Below, in pieces: positions 53,700-63,323 of a stretch of 64,000 bases of DNA. Position 1 is the first letter of the stretch. Each line of letters begins with the position of its first letter. A program made the position numbers and the translations under genes. Origin of the DNA: Algibacter sp. L3A6 (GTDB lineage: Bacteria; Bacteroidota; Bacteroidia; Flavobacteriales; Flavobacteriaceae); NCBI RefSeq assembly GCF_009796825.1, contig NZ_CP047030.1, positions 2,336,001 to 2,400,000 on the forward strand. The letters are read 5' to 3'. The notes under the pieces are model-generated. The model did no database searches and was not told the DNA's origin. It saw nothing but the letters and a program-made list of their open reading frames with translations.

Positions 53700-53774
53700 G
53701 GGCGCGTAGCTCAGTTGGTTCAGAGCACTTGGTTTACACCCAAGGGGTCAGGGGTTCGAATCCCTTCGCGCCCA
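53700..53774 (+). tRNA. tRNA-Val (anticodon TAC), second identical copy
   Basis: The 75 bases are identical to the first copy, with anticodon TAC at 53735-53737. No clear TAnnTTTG box stands before it, so it may depend on read-through from the first promoter or on a weaker local promoter. Confidence 0.95.
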
Positions 53775-53784
53775 CAGAAATTTA

Positions 53785-53816
53785 AACCTAAGATGAAAGT
53801 CTTAGGTTTTTTTTTT
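53785..53816 (+). terminator. Terminator after the second tRNA-Val
   Basis: AAACCTAAGA pairs with TCTTAGGTTT over a short loop, followed by a long T run. Confidence 0.85.
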
Positions 53817-53885
53817 GCCAAAAATCAAAGTAAATTCTTCACGAGTGTAATATTTTTACTATTTTAGGATAATCAATCCACTCTC

Positions 53886-54656
53886 ATGAATAGATATAAT
53901 ATTAAAGATACTTATAAAGAAATCTTTAAATCTCACGATAATCCTTCTCTCAAAAAGCATATAGAGAAATTTATTGAGTTGGATACTTACTTGCCTTATA
54001 GTTCTACCTTTTTCTGTGTTACTAATACACAAGATTTAACTTTTGAATATATCAGTAAAAATATGACGGCATGTTTGGGTTTAGATAAAGCCGAATTAAA
54101 AGCTCGTGGTATGCGTAATTTTTGGAGTAGAATGCATCCCGATGATTTGGAGCAGTGGCTTCAAGCATTAAATGAATTGATGAATTTTACGTTAACTGAA
54201 ATTTCCTTGGATAATAGAGAGCGCATGAGTTATACTTGGAATTACCGTTTAAAGAATGCTAAAGAGGAATATGTAAATTTAATACAGACCACGACACCAT
54301 TAGAGTTTGATAGTGATAATAAGCCTATAATAGGTTTAGCGCATTACACGGTTTTACCAGGCGAAATGGAGATGCAAGTTTGCGCTTCGGCTAAGTTATT
54401 AAATGATAATGATGAGTATGAAACTGTATATTTTAGTAATTTTTCGCATAGGTTATTAAAAGGTGGTATAAGTAACCGTGAGCGCGATATTATAAGACTT
54501 CTTGTTTTGAATAAAACGAGTAAAGAGATTGGAATTAGCCTCAATATTAGTTCTAATACGGTGGATACGCATCGAAGAAATATTTTAAAGAAACTAAATA
54601 TATCTTCTACTGGCGAATTAATAGGTATGCTTAAAATGAATAAAAGTCTATTTTAA
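53886..54656 (+). CDS. PAS-like sensor with LuxR-type DNA-binding domain
   Basis: The N-terminal 150 or so residues form a PAS-like fold (FFCVTNTQDLTFEYISKNM and RMHPDDLEQW). A LuxR-type helix-turn-helix fills the C-terminus (ISNRERDIIRLL, then SKEIGISLNISSNTVDTHRR). There is no phospho-acceptor domain, so it is a one-component regulator. The signal and targets are unknown. It is a single gene next to the tRNAs. Confidence 0.83.
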   Translation: MNRYNIKDTYKEIFKSHDNPSLKKHIEKFIELDTYLPYSSTFFCVTNTQDLTFEYISKNMTACLGLDKAELKARGMRNFWSRMHPDDLEQWLQALNELMNFTLTEISLDNRERMSYTWNYRLKNAKEEYVNLIQTTTPLEFDSDNKPIIGLAHYTVLPGEMEMQVCASAKLLNDNDEYETVYFSNFSHRLLKGGISNRERDIIRLLVLNKTSKEIGISLNISSNTVDTHRRNILKKLNISSTGELIGMLKMNKSLF

Positions 54657-54797
54657 TAAAAAAAACATCAAAATACTCAATTTGAGTATTGTGGAAAACC
54701 CGCAAAAATAAGATCTTTACAGTGCTATTAATTAGTTCTTAGGGAGAATTATTTAAACAGAAGGTGCTTGGTTTTATATCAGGCACTTTTTTTGCGC

Positions 54798-56066
54798 TTA
54801 ATTTAAAAGCCTTTCCAAGGCCATACCTCTAGATCCCTTAATTAATATAATAGAATCTTCTACTTTTGAAATATGGAATGCGGCTTCTAAATCGGCAAAA
54901 GATCTATACTTTTTTAGTCGATCAGATTTGATGTCTGTGCTGTAAAAGTTTTCACCAACTAGAATAATGTGTTCTATGTTTAATGATACAGCTAAATCTG
55001 CAATGTTTTTATGTTCAATCACGGCTTCTGTACCAAGTTCAAACATATCACCTAAAACGGCTATTTTATTACCTTTTTGTTTTTCAAAATTTAAAAGTGC
55101 GGCATGCATACTTGTAGGGTTTGCATTGTACGCATCTAATATTATTTTGTTGCTGTCTTTTTCTATAATTTGAGAACGGTTATTGGTAGGTGTATAGACC
55201 TCTATCGCTTTTTTAATGTCAGTAATAGCAACTTTAAAGTATTGGCCTATAGCAATTGCAGCGGCTATGTTGTTGAAGTTGTAATCACCTATTAATTGAC
55301 TTTTAATCTCTTCTGCTTTAAATAGAGAAATAACAAAGGGTTGAGCGTCTTTAAAGCTAATATTTGCATCAGAATTGTTATTTCCAAAGGTAAAACGCGT
55401 AGCACTTTCTGTTTTGTCTACTTGTATGCTATCATTAGAGTTAACAAAAATAGTTTTATTATTGGCTATCAGAAAATCGTACATTTCACTTTTCCCTTTA
55501 ATTACGCCTTCAACACTTCCGAAGCCTTCTAAATGTGCTTTTCCAAAGTTTGTGATATATCCAAAATCAGGTTTAGCAATATTGCATAAAAACTCTATTT
55601 CCTTTTGATGGTTTGCTCCCATTTCTACGATACCAATTTCTGTATTTTGGTTCATAGATAGTAAAGTAAGAGGCACACCAATGTGGTTGTTTAAATTACC
55701 AACAGTGGCTGTTGTTTTAAAGTTTTGAGACAGTACGGAATTAATAAGTTCTTTTGTGGTTGTTTTACCATTACTTCCTGTTAAAGCTAAAATCGGTATT
55801 TTTAAGTACAATCTATGGAAGGTTGCTAGTGCCTGTAAAGTTTCTAGAACATTATCTACTAAAATTGTTTTATCTGAAGTTTTGTATTCTACTTCATCAA
55901 TAATAGAATACCTGGCACCAGCTTCTAAGGCTTTTTTAGCATATGTGTTACCATTAAAGTTTTCGCCTTTTAAAGCAAAGAACATGTCGTTATTTTTAAT
56001 TTTTCTAGTATCTGTTGATACGTTACGACATTCTAAGAAAAGGCTATGTAATTGTTCTATTTTCAA
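54798..56066 (-). CDS. murF: UDP-MurNAc-tripeptide:D-alanyl-D-alanine ligase
   Basis: MurF adds D-Ala-D-Ala to the peptidoglycan precursor in the cytoplasm. The ATP P-loop LTGSNGKTTTKE is near residues 104-115, with the VEMGANHQKEI and DAYNANPTSM motifs. The 422-residue length is typical. In flavobacteria it commonly sits next to gldJ, porU and porV, as here. A terminator separates it from gldJ upstream. Confidence 0.95.
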   Translation of the reverse strand: MKIEQLHSLFLECRNVSTDTRKIKNNDMFFALKGENFNGNTYAKKALEAGARYSIIDEVEYKTSDKTILVDNVLETLQALATFHRLYLKIPILALTGSNGKTTTKELINSVLSQNFKTTATVGNLNNHIGVPLTLLSMNQNTEIGIVEMGANHQKEIEFLCNIAKPDFGYITNFGKAHLEGFGSVEGVIKGKSEMYDFLIANNKTIFVNSNDSIQVDKTESATRFTFGNNNSDANISFKDAQPFVISLFKAEEIKSQLIGDYNFNNIAAAIAIGQYFKVAITDIKKAIEVYTPTNNRSQIIEKDSNKIILDAYNANPTSMHAALLNFEKQKGNKIAVLGDMFELGTEAVIEHKNIADLAVSLNIEHIILVGENFYSTDIKSDRLKKYRSFADLEAAFHISKVEDSIILIKGSRGMALERLLN

Positions 56067-56091
56067 AACTTAAAATTTTAAAATAAATGTA

Positions 56092-56126
56092 TAAAAAAAA
56101 GTCCTAACATATTGCTAGGACTTTTT
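56092..56126 (-). terminator. Terminator between gldJ and murF
   Basis: On the minus strand AAAAAGTCCTA pairs with TAGGACTTTTT over an 8-base loop, followed by a T run. It follows the gldJ stop by about 24 bases. Confidence 0.85.
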
Positions 56127-56149
56127 ATATTTATTAACGAATACTTGTT

Positions 56150-57808
56150 TTAGTTTTTCGTTTTGTTTGCTCCTTTACTTTTAGAACCAACACGAGACAT
56201 TGCACATCTAAACCCAATATAGTCTGTTGCCATATCTTGTGGGAAGTAGCGACGTTGAGCAGGATCTAACCAGTATTCTCTATCTTTCCAAGAACCACCT
56301 TTGTAAACACGAACTTCATCGTTAATTAAAGATGTTCTATTGTTTGATTTATCATATTCTCTAACAATGTTTCCTAAAGAATCTCTAGAGATATTATGTT
56401 TAGGAGAGTTATACATTCCGCTAGATTTTCCAGATTCTTCATCTTCATCACCAAAGCTTTCAAACTTTCTTGATGAGCGCTTGTCTCCATCTCTAAAGTT
56501 AATCTCGTTACTTTTATCAAAATTCGTTCTTTGGAACGTTTCATTTTCATCTACAGGAACTTGCATGATTTCACCAGGTAAATTTCTAGCAATAATTTTT
56601 CCGTTAGATAAAGTATCATAAACAATTTCATCTGAAGTAATTACTTTTACAGAACCATCTTCGTTAATAGCGTTTTTAGTATAAACGTTACCACGGTAGT
56701 AGTTAAAGTCATTAAATTGATCATCAATAATAGGTCTGTAAACATCGGCAACCCATTCAGCTACATTACCAGCCATGTCATATAAACCAAAATCGTTTGG
56801 AGCATAAGATTTTACTGCATTTGTAATATCGGCACCATCATCAGACCATCCTGCAATTCCACCGTAATCACCTTTACCTTGTTTAAAGTTGGCCATTTGG
56901 TCTCCTCTAATTTTTCTTTTTCCTGAACGTGTGTACTGTCCGTCCCATGGATATTTTTTACGACCTCTGTAAAGGTTATAACTTCTAATTTCGCTTAATC
57001 CTAAAGCAGCATATTCCCACTCAGTTTCAGTTGGTAGTCTGTATTTTGGAGCAAGAACACCTGTTTCTCTACTTGCGTAAATACCAGATTCGTTTCCTTC
57101 TGCATCTACAGTAATATTTCTATTTCTTCTAGAGTCAACAGGTTCGCCTGTATCCATAGAGCTAGGGTCAATAGTGTATCTATTTGTGTTGAATGCATTA
57201 TCAGGATCAATATCAGTGTGGTTTATTTCACGATATCCTGCTTGACTTAAGTTTAATTCGTTAACACGGTCTGTCCTCCAGTTAGAAAACTCTACAGCTT
57301 GAATCCAGCTAACGCCAACTACAGGGTATTCTCCATAAGCTGGGTGACGTAGGTAATTCTCCGTCATAACTTCATTGTATCCTAAACGGTTTCTCCAAAC
57401 TAATGTATCTGGTAAAGCACCGTTGTAAATTGCTTTAAAGTTATCCTCAGAAGGAGGGTAATAACGTTTTAAATAATCTAAGTATTCTAAATACATAGCA
57501 TTGGTAACCTCAGTTTCATCCATGTAGAAAGACATAACATGCTGTTGGTTAGGGCTGTTGTTCCAGTCATGCATAACATCGTCTTGCACTCGACCTTTAG
57601 TAAATGTGCCTCCTTCAATAAATACAAGACCAGGAGATGTTTCCTGTTCTTTAAACTCTGTATTATATTGAAAACCACCATCTCTATCGTTAATGTTCCA
57701 TCCAGTTGCTCTAGAGCTATTTTTAGAACTCGAAGATTTTTTACAACTTGTAGACACTACAGCTAGTGCTACAATTAATAAAACCTTGATTGTCACTACT
57801 TTTTTCAT
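56150..57808 (-). CDS. gldJ: Gliding motility lipoprotein GldJ
   Basis: GldJ is an outer-membrane-associated lipoprotein required for gliding and for the type IX secretion system. A lipoprotein signal peptide ends in VSTSC and the protein has a formylglycine-enzyme-like (SUMF) domain: FIEGGTFTKG, MDETEVTN, YRLPTETEWEYAA and the C-terminal GGSWKDREYW. The frame opens at 57850, but the ATG at 57808 (or 57814) starts the signal peptide. Divergent from porU. Confidence 0.93.
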   Translation of the reverse strand: MKKVVTIKVLLIVALAVVSTSCKKSSSSKNSSRATGWNINDRDGGFQYNTEFKEQETSPGLVFIEGGTFTKGRVQDDVMHDWNNSPNQQHVMSFYMDETEVTNAMYLEYLDYLKRYYPPSEDNFKAIYNGALPDTLVWRNRLGYNEVMTENYLRHPAYGEYPVVGVSWIQAVEFSNWRTDRVNELNLSQAGYREINHTDIDPDNAFNTNRYTIDPSSMDTGEPVDSRRNRNITVDAEGNESGIYASRETGVLAPKYRLPTETEWEYAALGLSEIRSYNLYRGRKKYPWDGQYTRSGKRKIRGDQMANFKQGKGDYGGIAGWSDDGADITNAVKSYAPNDFGLYDMAGNVAEWVADVYRPIIDDQFNDFNYYRGNVYTKNAINEDGSVKVITSDEIVYDTLSNGKIIARNLPGEIMQVPVDENETFQRTNFDKSNEINFRDGDKRSSRKFESFGDEDEESGKSSGMYNSPKHNISRDSLGNIVREYDKSNNRTSLINDEVRVYKGGSWKDREYWLDPAQRRYFPQDMATDYIGFRCAMSRVGSKSKGANKTKN

Positions 57809-58015
57809 ATTCATACTTTTAAGTAAGCTAATAATATTTTGGTGCTGCAATATAAGAATTAAACCTTACACAACAAGCTATTTTTTACATTTTAACCAAA
57901 AAAAGAGGTGTTTTGTCCTGTTTTTTAAGCGTTACATCGATGTTTTGTGGTGTTATGAGCGCCTTCTTTTGTTCGATTGTGTTGTATAAACGAATGTTTT
58001 GCTAATTTATTATCG

Positions 58016-58023
58016 TATTTTTG
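58016..58023 (+). promoter_or_regulatory. Putative -7 promoter box of porU
   Basis: TATTTTTG fits TAnnTTTG and lies 63 bases before the porU ATG. A TTTG upstream is present but only 14 bases away, closer than the usual 17-19, so confidence is limited. Confidence 0.4.
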
Positions 58024-58086
58024 TTGATGTTTTAGAAATTATTACGTTTTTAATACTAACTCAAAGCTAAAGACGTTATTTTAACG

Positions 58087-61000
58087 ATGAAAAAGAATTT
58101 ATTCCTATTTATATTCCTAACCTCTATTACTGTATTTGCTCAGCAAAAGACGTTTACTCTCAATTGGCAGGCATCTCAAACAATTTCAGGAGGTTCTTAT
58201 AGTATTGAAATTCCTTTTTTTAATGAAGAAGTCTGTGATTTCGATTTTGATTCAGGGCTTCAGTTTGTTTCTCAATGGGAAGTTGCTTCTTCTGTCAACG
58301 AAGAATCTGTAGTTATATCTAAAGTGAGTTATGCAAATATCTCTTTAGCAGAATTAAAAGGTTTACCAATTAATAAAATTCCTAAAAAGTTAACCTATAC
58401 TTTAAGAAACTCTATAGCAAGAGGGAAACAATATGCTATGTTGCAATTGTCTCCTATTATATATGATAATGGAATTTACAAAAAAGTTACTCAGTTTCAA
58501 GTTAATTATTCAAACGGAACATCGAGAAGAAGCGCCAATTTAAATAAAACTTCAGGAACAAAAGTGATTTCTAATTCTGTTTTAGATAAAGGAGATTGGT
58601 TTCGCTTTTATATTGATACAACGGGTGTTTTTAAATTATCAAAATCCTTTATCAAACGCTTGGGCGTTAATGTAAATAATGTAGATCCTCGAACTATTAG
58701 GATTTTTGGAAACGGCGGACGGATGATTCCTTTTTCTAATAATGAAGATTATCCTTTTGATGTTGTCGAGAATGCTGTAAAGTTTGTAGGGGAAGAAGAT
58801 GGTGTTTTTAACGATTCCGATTATATTTTGTTCTATGGGCAAGGTCCGAAACAGTTTAACCAAGAAAGCAATACAAATATAAACTGCTATAGTGATAAAA
58901 CATATTACTATATCAATACAGGTTCTGGTATTGGAAAGCGTATTTCACAGTTTACACAACCAGCAGGTTCGGTAGATTTAGAGATTAATACGTTTCAGGA
59001 TTATCAGTATCATGAATATGATAATGAAAATATCGCTTTACTTGGCCGTCGTTGGTTTGGTGAGCGTTTTGATGTGGAAGCAGAACAGAATTTCAAATTT
59101 GAGTTTCCTGAAATTGTAACATCAACACCTGTTGCTTTAAAGGTTTATGTAGCTACAATTTCATCAGAGCCAACTTCAATGGCAATTGCTGTTAATGGTA
59201 ATGAGTTGTCGACGTTAGTTTTACCGGGAGCAGACGATCCAACACTTGGTAATGATAGGTTTTATATCACTAATACTTCTGTGAGTTCTGCAGAAGTTGA
59301 TATTAAATTGAGTTATAACAATCAAGGCGATCCTAGTGCGCTCGGATATTTAGATTATATTTCTATTGAAGCGACTAGGGCATTAAAATTTATAAAACCT
59401 CAGTTTCATTTTAAAAATAAAGCTGTAGAATCGGCTTCTGGTGTAGGTAGATATACCATTGAAAATGCTTCTGAAATTTCCGAAGTTTGGGATGTTACTG
59501 ATATTTATAATGTCACTAATGCCGAAAATAGTACAGCCGAAGATAATTTTACGTTCACCTCTAATTTAGGAGTTTTAAAAACCTATGTAGCCGTGACACC
59601 ATCGGATTATTATGAGCCTAAATTTGATGGGAAAACGACTTTAACTAATCAGAATATAAAAGGGACTATATTTTTAAACAATCAAAATGAGTTTCAAGAT
59701 ATAGATTATATTATTGTTGCACCAGATAATATGTTAAGTCAGGCCAATCGCTTAGCTCAAATTAACACAGATCAATATGGTTTGAATGTAAAAGTTTTAG
59801 GGTTAACCGAAATTTATAATGAATTCAGTACCGGAAACCAAGATATTGGAGCGATAAGAAATTTGGTAAAGTATGTTTACGATAATGCCAGTACTCCTGA
59901 AAATAGAATAAAATATCTATGTTTGTTTGGCGATGGATCTTTCGATTATAAAGATCGTATACCTAATAATACAAACGTGATGCCTTCCTGGTATTCTTAT
60001 GAAAGTTTGAATTTGACAAATTCTTTTGTGTCTGATGATTTCTACGGAATGATGGATGAAAATGAAGGAACCATGATTTCTAGTGATAAATTAGATATTG
60101 CCGTTGGTCGAATTCTTGCCGACACACCAGAACGTGCAAATCAAATGGTCGATAAAATAGAATCTTACTATATAAAAGAAGCTTTAGGTACATGGCGGAA
60201 TAATGTGGTTGTGATTTCAGATGATGTGGATTTAGATTGGGAAGGCGTATTGCAACAAACCACAGATAATATCGGGAATTTAATTACCGAAGAAAAACCA
60301 TTTTTGAATGTTATAAAAATTCACTCCGATGCTTTTCAACAAGAAACAACAGCAGGAGGAGATAGATATCCTCGTGTAACTTCAGAAATTATAGATGCTA
60401 TTGATAAAGGCGCTTTAGTTGTAAACTACTTTGGGCATGGTGGAGAAAATGGGTTGGCGCAAGAGCATTTGTTGTTTCAAGAAGAAATTAAGGAGTTTCG
60501 TAACTTCGGAAAACTCAATTGTTTTGTAACTGTAACTTGTGAGTATACTAAGTTTGATAACCCTTATAAAGAAACAGCCGGTGAAGTAACTTACTGGAAT
60601 GAAGATTCTGGCGCCATTGGATTAATATCTACCACACGACAAATCTTTGTGTCGTTCGCTATTAATTTTAATAATAATTTAGGTCAATATTTGTTTTCGT
60701 ATTCAGACGATGACACATTTCAAGACAACGAATATCCTTCTATGGCCGAAGCATTAAGGCTAACAAAAAACAACCCTGCAATATCTAATTCGAGCCAAAG
60801 GCGTTTAGTCTTTTTTATAGGTGATCCGGCCATGAAACTTGCTTTTGCAGAACCTAATATAAACTTAACTAAAATTAACGATGTGCCTTTAGCGCAAGTA
60901 ACCGATACATTAAAAGCTTTAAGTTATGTAAAAATGGCTGGTGAGGTAACCGATTTATCTGGTAATTTATTAAGTAATTATAATGGTACAGTATCTACAA

Positions 61001-61965
61001 CTATTTATGATAAAAATATAGAGCGTCAAACTTTAGCAAATGATGGTACACGACTGAATGGAGAACTTGTGAAATTAGATTTTTTAACGTTAGGCGAAAT
61101 CATTTTTAGAGGACAAGCCTCTGTTACAAATGGTGAATTTGAATTCGATTTTATTGTGCCAAAAGATGTTGGTATTCCTGTTGGAGTAGGGAAGGTGAGT
61201 TTTTACTCTAAAGATGAAGCCTTAGAAAGTAATCAAGCTGGAGCAAGTATTGGTACAGTTAAAATAGGAGGTTTAAATGAAGATGCTCCGGTAGATAATA
61301 CAGGACCGGTTATTTCTTTATATATGAATGATGAAAACTTTGTATCCGGAGGTATTACCAACGAGTCGCCAACGTTATTGGCTATAATGGAAGATGAAAA
61401 TGGTATAAATACAGCTAGTGGTGTTGGTCATGATATTGTTGCCATACTTGATGGTGATGAAACAAATCCGGTTGTGCTTAACGATTATTACCAAACAGGT
61501 GTAGACGATTATAAAACAGGAATTTTGAGTTACCCGTTTAGGGATTTAGAACCTGGTTTGCACACGTTAACGCTAAAAGCTTGGGATGTGTATAATAATT
61601 CTGCTGTATCAGAAATTCAGTTTATTGTTTATGATAAAGATGAGGCTTTGGTTATTAATAATGTATTGAATTACCCAAATCCCTTTGTTAATTATACAGA
61701 ATTTTGGTTTAATCACAATAGTTCGGCTCCTTTAGACGTTTCTATACAGATATTCACCGTTTCCGGAAAATTGGTTCGAACATTAAACGGACAAACAGCT
61801 ACCGGTTTTAATGTTACAAGTTCGCTATCTAGAGATATTGTTTGGGATGGTCGTGACGATTTTGGTGATAAAATTGGTAAAGGTGTTTATATTTACAAAT
61901 TAAAAGTCCATTCCAACCTGTTAAACAAAACGGTAGAAAAGATTGAAAAGCTAGTAATTCTATAA
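58087..61965 (+). CDS. porU: Type IX secretion system sortase PorU
   Basis: PorU is the cell-surface C25 (gingipain-type) cysteine protease that removes the C-terminal domain of T9SS cargo and attaches it to the surface. The catalytic pair can be seen as H784 in YFGHGGENG and C818 in VTVTCEYTKFD. A signal peptide ends at VFAQQ. The C-terminus has the FlgD-like/T9SS C-terminal pattern NYPNPF with GKLVRTLNG and KGVYIYKLKV. The length (1292 residues) is normal. It is followed by porV after 31 bases. Confidence 0.94.
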   Translation: MKKNLFLFIFLTSITVFAQQKTFTLNWQASQTISGGSYSIEIPFFNEEVCDFDFDSGLQFVSQWEVASSVNEESVVISKVSYANISLAELKGLPINKIPKKLTYTLRNSIARGKQYAMLQLSPIIYDNGIYKKVTQFQVNYSNGTSRRSANLNKTSGTKVISNSVLDKGDWFRFYIDTTGVFKLSKSFIKRLGVNVNNVDPRTIRIFGNGGRMIPFSNNEDYPFDVVENAVKFVGEEDGVFNDSDYILFYGQGPKQFNQESNTNINCYSDKTYYYINTGSGIGKRISQFTQPAGSVDLEINTFQDYQYHEYDNENIALLGRRWFGERFDVEAEQNFKFEFPEIVTSTPVALKVYVATISSEPTSMAIAVNGNELSTLVLPGADDPTLGNDRFYITNTSVSSAEVDIKLSYNNQGDPSALGYLDYISIEATRALKFIKPQFHFKNKAVESASGVGRYTIENASEISEVWDVTDIYNVTNAENSTAEDNFTFTSNLGVLKTYVAVTPSDYYEPKFDGKTTLTNQNIKGTIFLNNQNEFQDIDYIIVAPDNMLSQANRLAQINTDQYGLNVKVLGLTEIYNEFSTGNQDIGAIRNLVKYVYDNASTPENRIKYLCLFGDGSFDYKDRIPNNTNVMPSWYSYESLNLTNSFVSDDFYGMMDENEGTMISSDKLDIAVGRILADTPERANQMVDKIESYYIKEALGTWRNNVVVISDDVDLDWEGVLQQTTDNIGNLITEEKPFLNVIKIHSDAFQQETTAGGDRYPRVTSEIIDAIDKGALVVNYFGHGGENGLAQEHLLFQEEIKEFRNFGKLNCFVTVTCEYTKFDNPYKETAGEVTYWNEDSGAIGLISTTRQIFVSFAINFNNNLGQYLFSYSDDDTFQDNEYPSMAEALRLTKNNPAISNSSQRRLVFFIGDPAMKLAFAEPNINLTKINDVPLAQVTDTLKALSYVKMAGEVTDLSGNLLSNYNGTVSTTIYDKNIERQTLANDGTRLNGELVKLDFLTLGEIIFRGQASVTNGEFEFDFIVPKDVGIPVGVGKVSFYSKDEALESNQAGASIGTVKIGGLNEDAPVDNTGPVISLYMNDENFVSGGITNESPTLLAIMEDENGINTASGVGHDIVAILDGDETNPVVLNDYYQTGVDDYKTGILSYPFRDLEPGLHTLTLKAWDVYNNSAVSEIQFIVYDKDEALVINNVLNYPNPFVNYTEFWFNHNSSAPLDVSIQIFTVSGKLVRTLNGQTATGFNVTSSLSRDIVWDGRDDFGDKIGKGVYIYKLKVHSNLLNKTVEKIEKLVIL

Positions 61966-61996
61966 AAAAATATATATTGCAACTAAATATTAATTC

Positions 61997-63241
61997 ATGA
62001 AAACTAAAGTACTCTTATTATTATCATTCGTTTTTGTTGTAAAAATGAATGCTCAAGAAACTACTGTAATTATACCAAACACAAATGATTCTAGAGTTAT
62101 TACAACAGGCGTTCCTTTTTTATTAATTACTTCAGATGCGCGTGCAGCAGCTATGGGAGATATGGGAGTTGCAACTTCTGTAGATGCTTTTTCTCAACAA
62201 TGGAATCCTGCTAAGTATGCTTTTTCAGAAACTAAATCAGGAGTAGGTGTTAGTTATACGCCATACTTAAGTAAGTTAGTTAATGATATTTTTTTAGGAA
62301 ACTTAACATATTTTAATCGTATTGATGATCGTAGTGCTTTTGCAGCCAGTTTAAAATATTTCTCTTTGGGAGATATTGAATTCCGTGAAAACGAATTTGT
62401 GAATGCTTTAATACAAAGACCCAATGAGTTTACGTTAGATGCATCATATGCTTTACGTTTATCTCCAGAATTTGCCATGTCTGTTGCTATGCGTTACATG
62501 AGATCCGATTTAAAGCTAAGTGGTTTAGGTGGCGATGCTACAGCTGCAAGTACGTTTGGAGTAGATATTTCTGGTTTTTATCAAGGTGAAGAAGAAGCTT
62601 ACGCTGATTTTAATGGAAGATGGAGAATGGGATTTACCATTCAAAACATCGGACCTAAATTCTCTTACGAGGAAGGTGGAGTCGAAAATTTTCAACCTAC
62701 TAACTTGCGTTTAGGTGCAGGTTTCGATTTTATATTCGATGATTATAATAAAATAGCAGTAACAGCAGAAGTTGCTAAATTATTGGTGCCAACACCTCCA
62801 AGGTTAGGTGATGAATATAATTATACTGATGAAAATGGAAACGGCCAGTATGATGAGGATGTAGATACTCTAGGAGATTTAAGAGCATCAAATGTTATTT
62901 ACGAAGGGCAATCTCAAGATGTTGGATTTTTAGCAGGTATGTTTCAATCTTTTGGAGATGCACCAGGTGGATTTAGTGAAGAAATTAAAGAGTTTACATA
63001 TTCATTAGGAGCAGAATATGTATATCAAGATTCTTTTGCATTCAGAACAGGGTACTTTAACGAAAGTGAAGAAAAAGGAGCTAGAAAGTTTTTTGCACTA
63101 GGAGCAGGATTTAAGGCCAATGTGGTAAACATAGATTTATCTTATCTATTCTCAGCTTCTAAAGTTCAGAGTCCTTTAGAAAATACATTACGTTTTTCAT
63201 TAACCTTCAATATTGGGGCTGGTGAATACCGCGAATACTAA
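61997..63241 (+). CDS. porV: Type IX secretion system outer membrane protein PorV (LptO)
   Basis: PorV is a FadL-like outer-membrane barrel that receives cargo from the T9SS channel and passes it to PorU. A signal peptide ends near MNAQE; the family segment TSDARAAAMGDMGVA follows. The 414 residues and position directly after porU fit. Its final residues are EYREY rather than an aromatic barrel end. Confidence 0.94.
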   Translation: MKTKVLLLLSFVFVVKMNAQETTVIIPNTNDSRVITTGVPFLLITSDARAAAMGDMGVATSVDAFSQQWNPAKYAFSETKSGVGVSYTPYLSKLVNDIFLGNLTYFNRIDDRSAFAASLKYFSLGDIEFRENEFVNALIQRPNEFTLDASYALRLSPEFAMSVAMRYMRSDLKLSGLGGDATAASTFGVDISGFYQGEEEAYADFNGRWRMGFTIQNIGPKFSYEEGGVENFQPTNLRLGAGFDFIFDDYNKIAVTAEVAKLLVPTPPRLGDEYNYTDENGNGQYDEDVDTLGDLRASNVIYEGQSQDVGFLAGMFQSFGDAPGGFSEEIKEFTYSLGAEYVYQDSFAFRTGYFNESEEKGARKFFALGAGFKANVVNIDLSYLFSASKVQSPLENTLRFSLTFNIGAGEYREY

Positions 63242-63261
63242 AATATAAATAAATCAAAACA

Positions 63262-63296
63262 AAAAAAAGACTGCTCGAAAGGCAGTCTTTTTTTTT
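63262..63296. terminator. Bidirectional terminator between porV and the M48 peptidase gene
   Basis: AAAAGACTGC pairs with GCAGTCTTTT over a 7-base loop, with A and T runs on both sides, so it can serve both converging genes. Confidence 0.85.
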
Positions 63297-63323
63297 GTAA
63301 AAGTAGTCTATAAAATTAAACGA

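Noticed and set aside
54764..54796. Terminator between the LuxR-type gene and murF
   Set aside because: A GGTGC...GGCAC pairing with a T run is present, but the stem is short and imperfect, so I do not list it.
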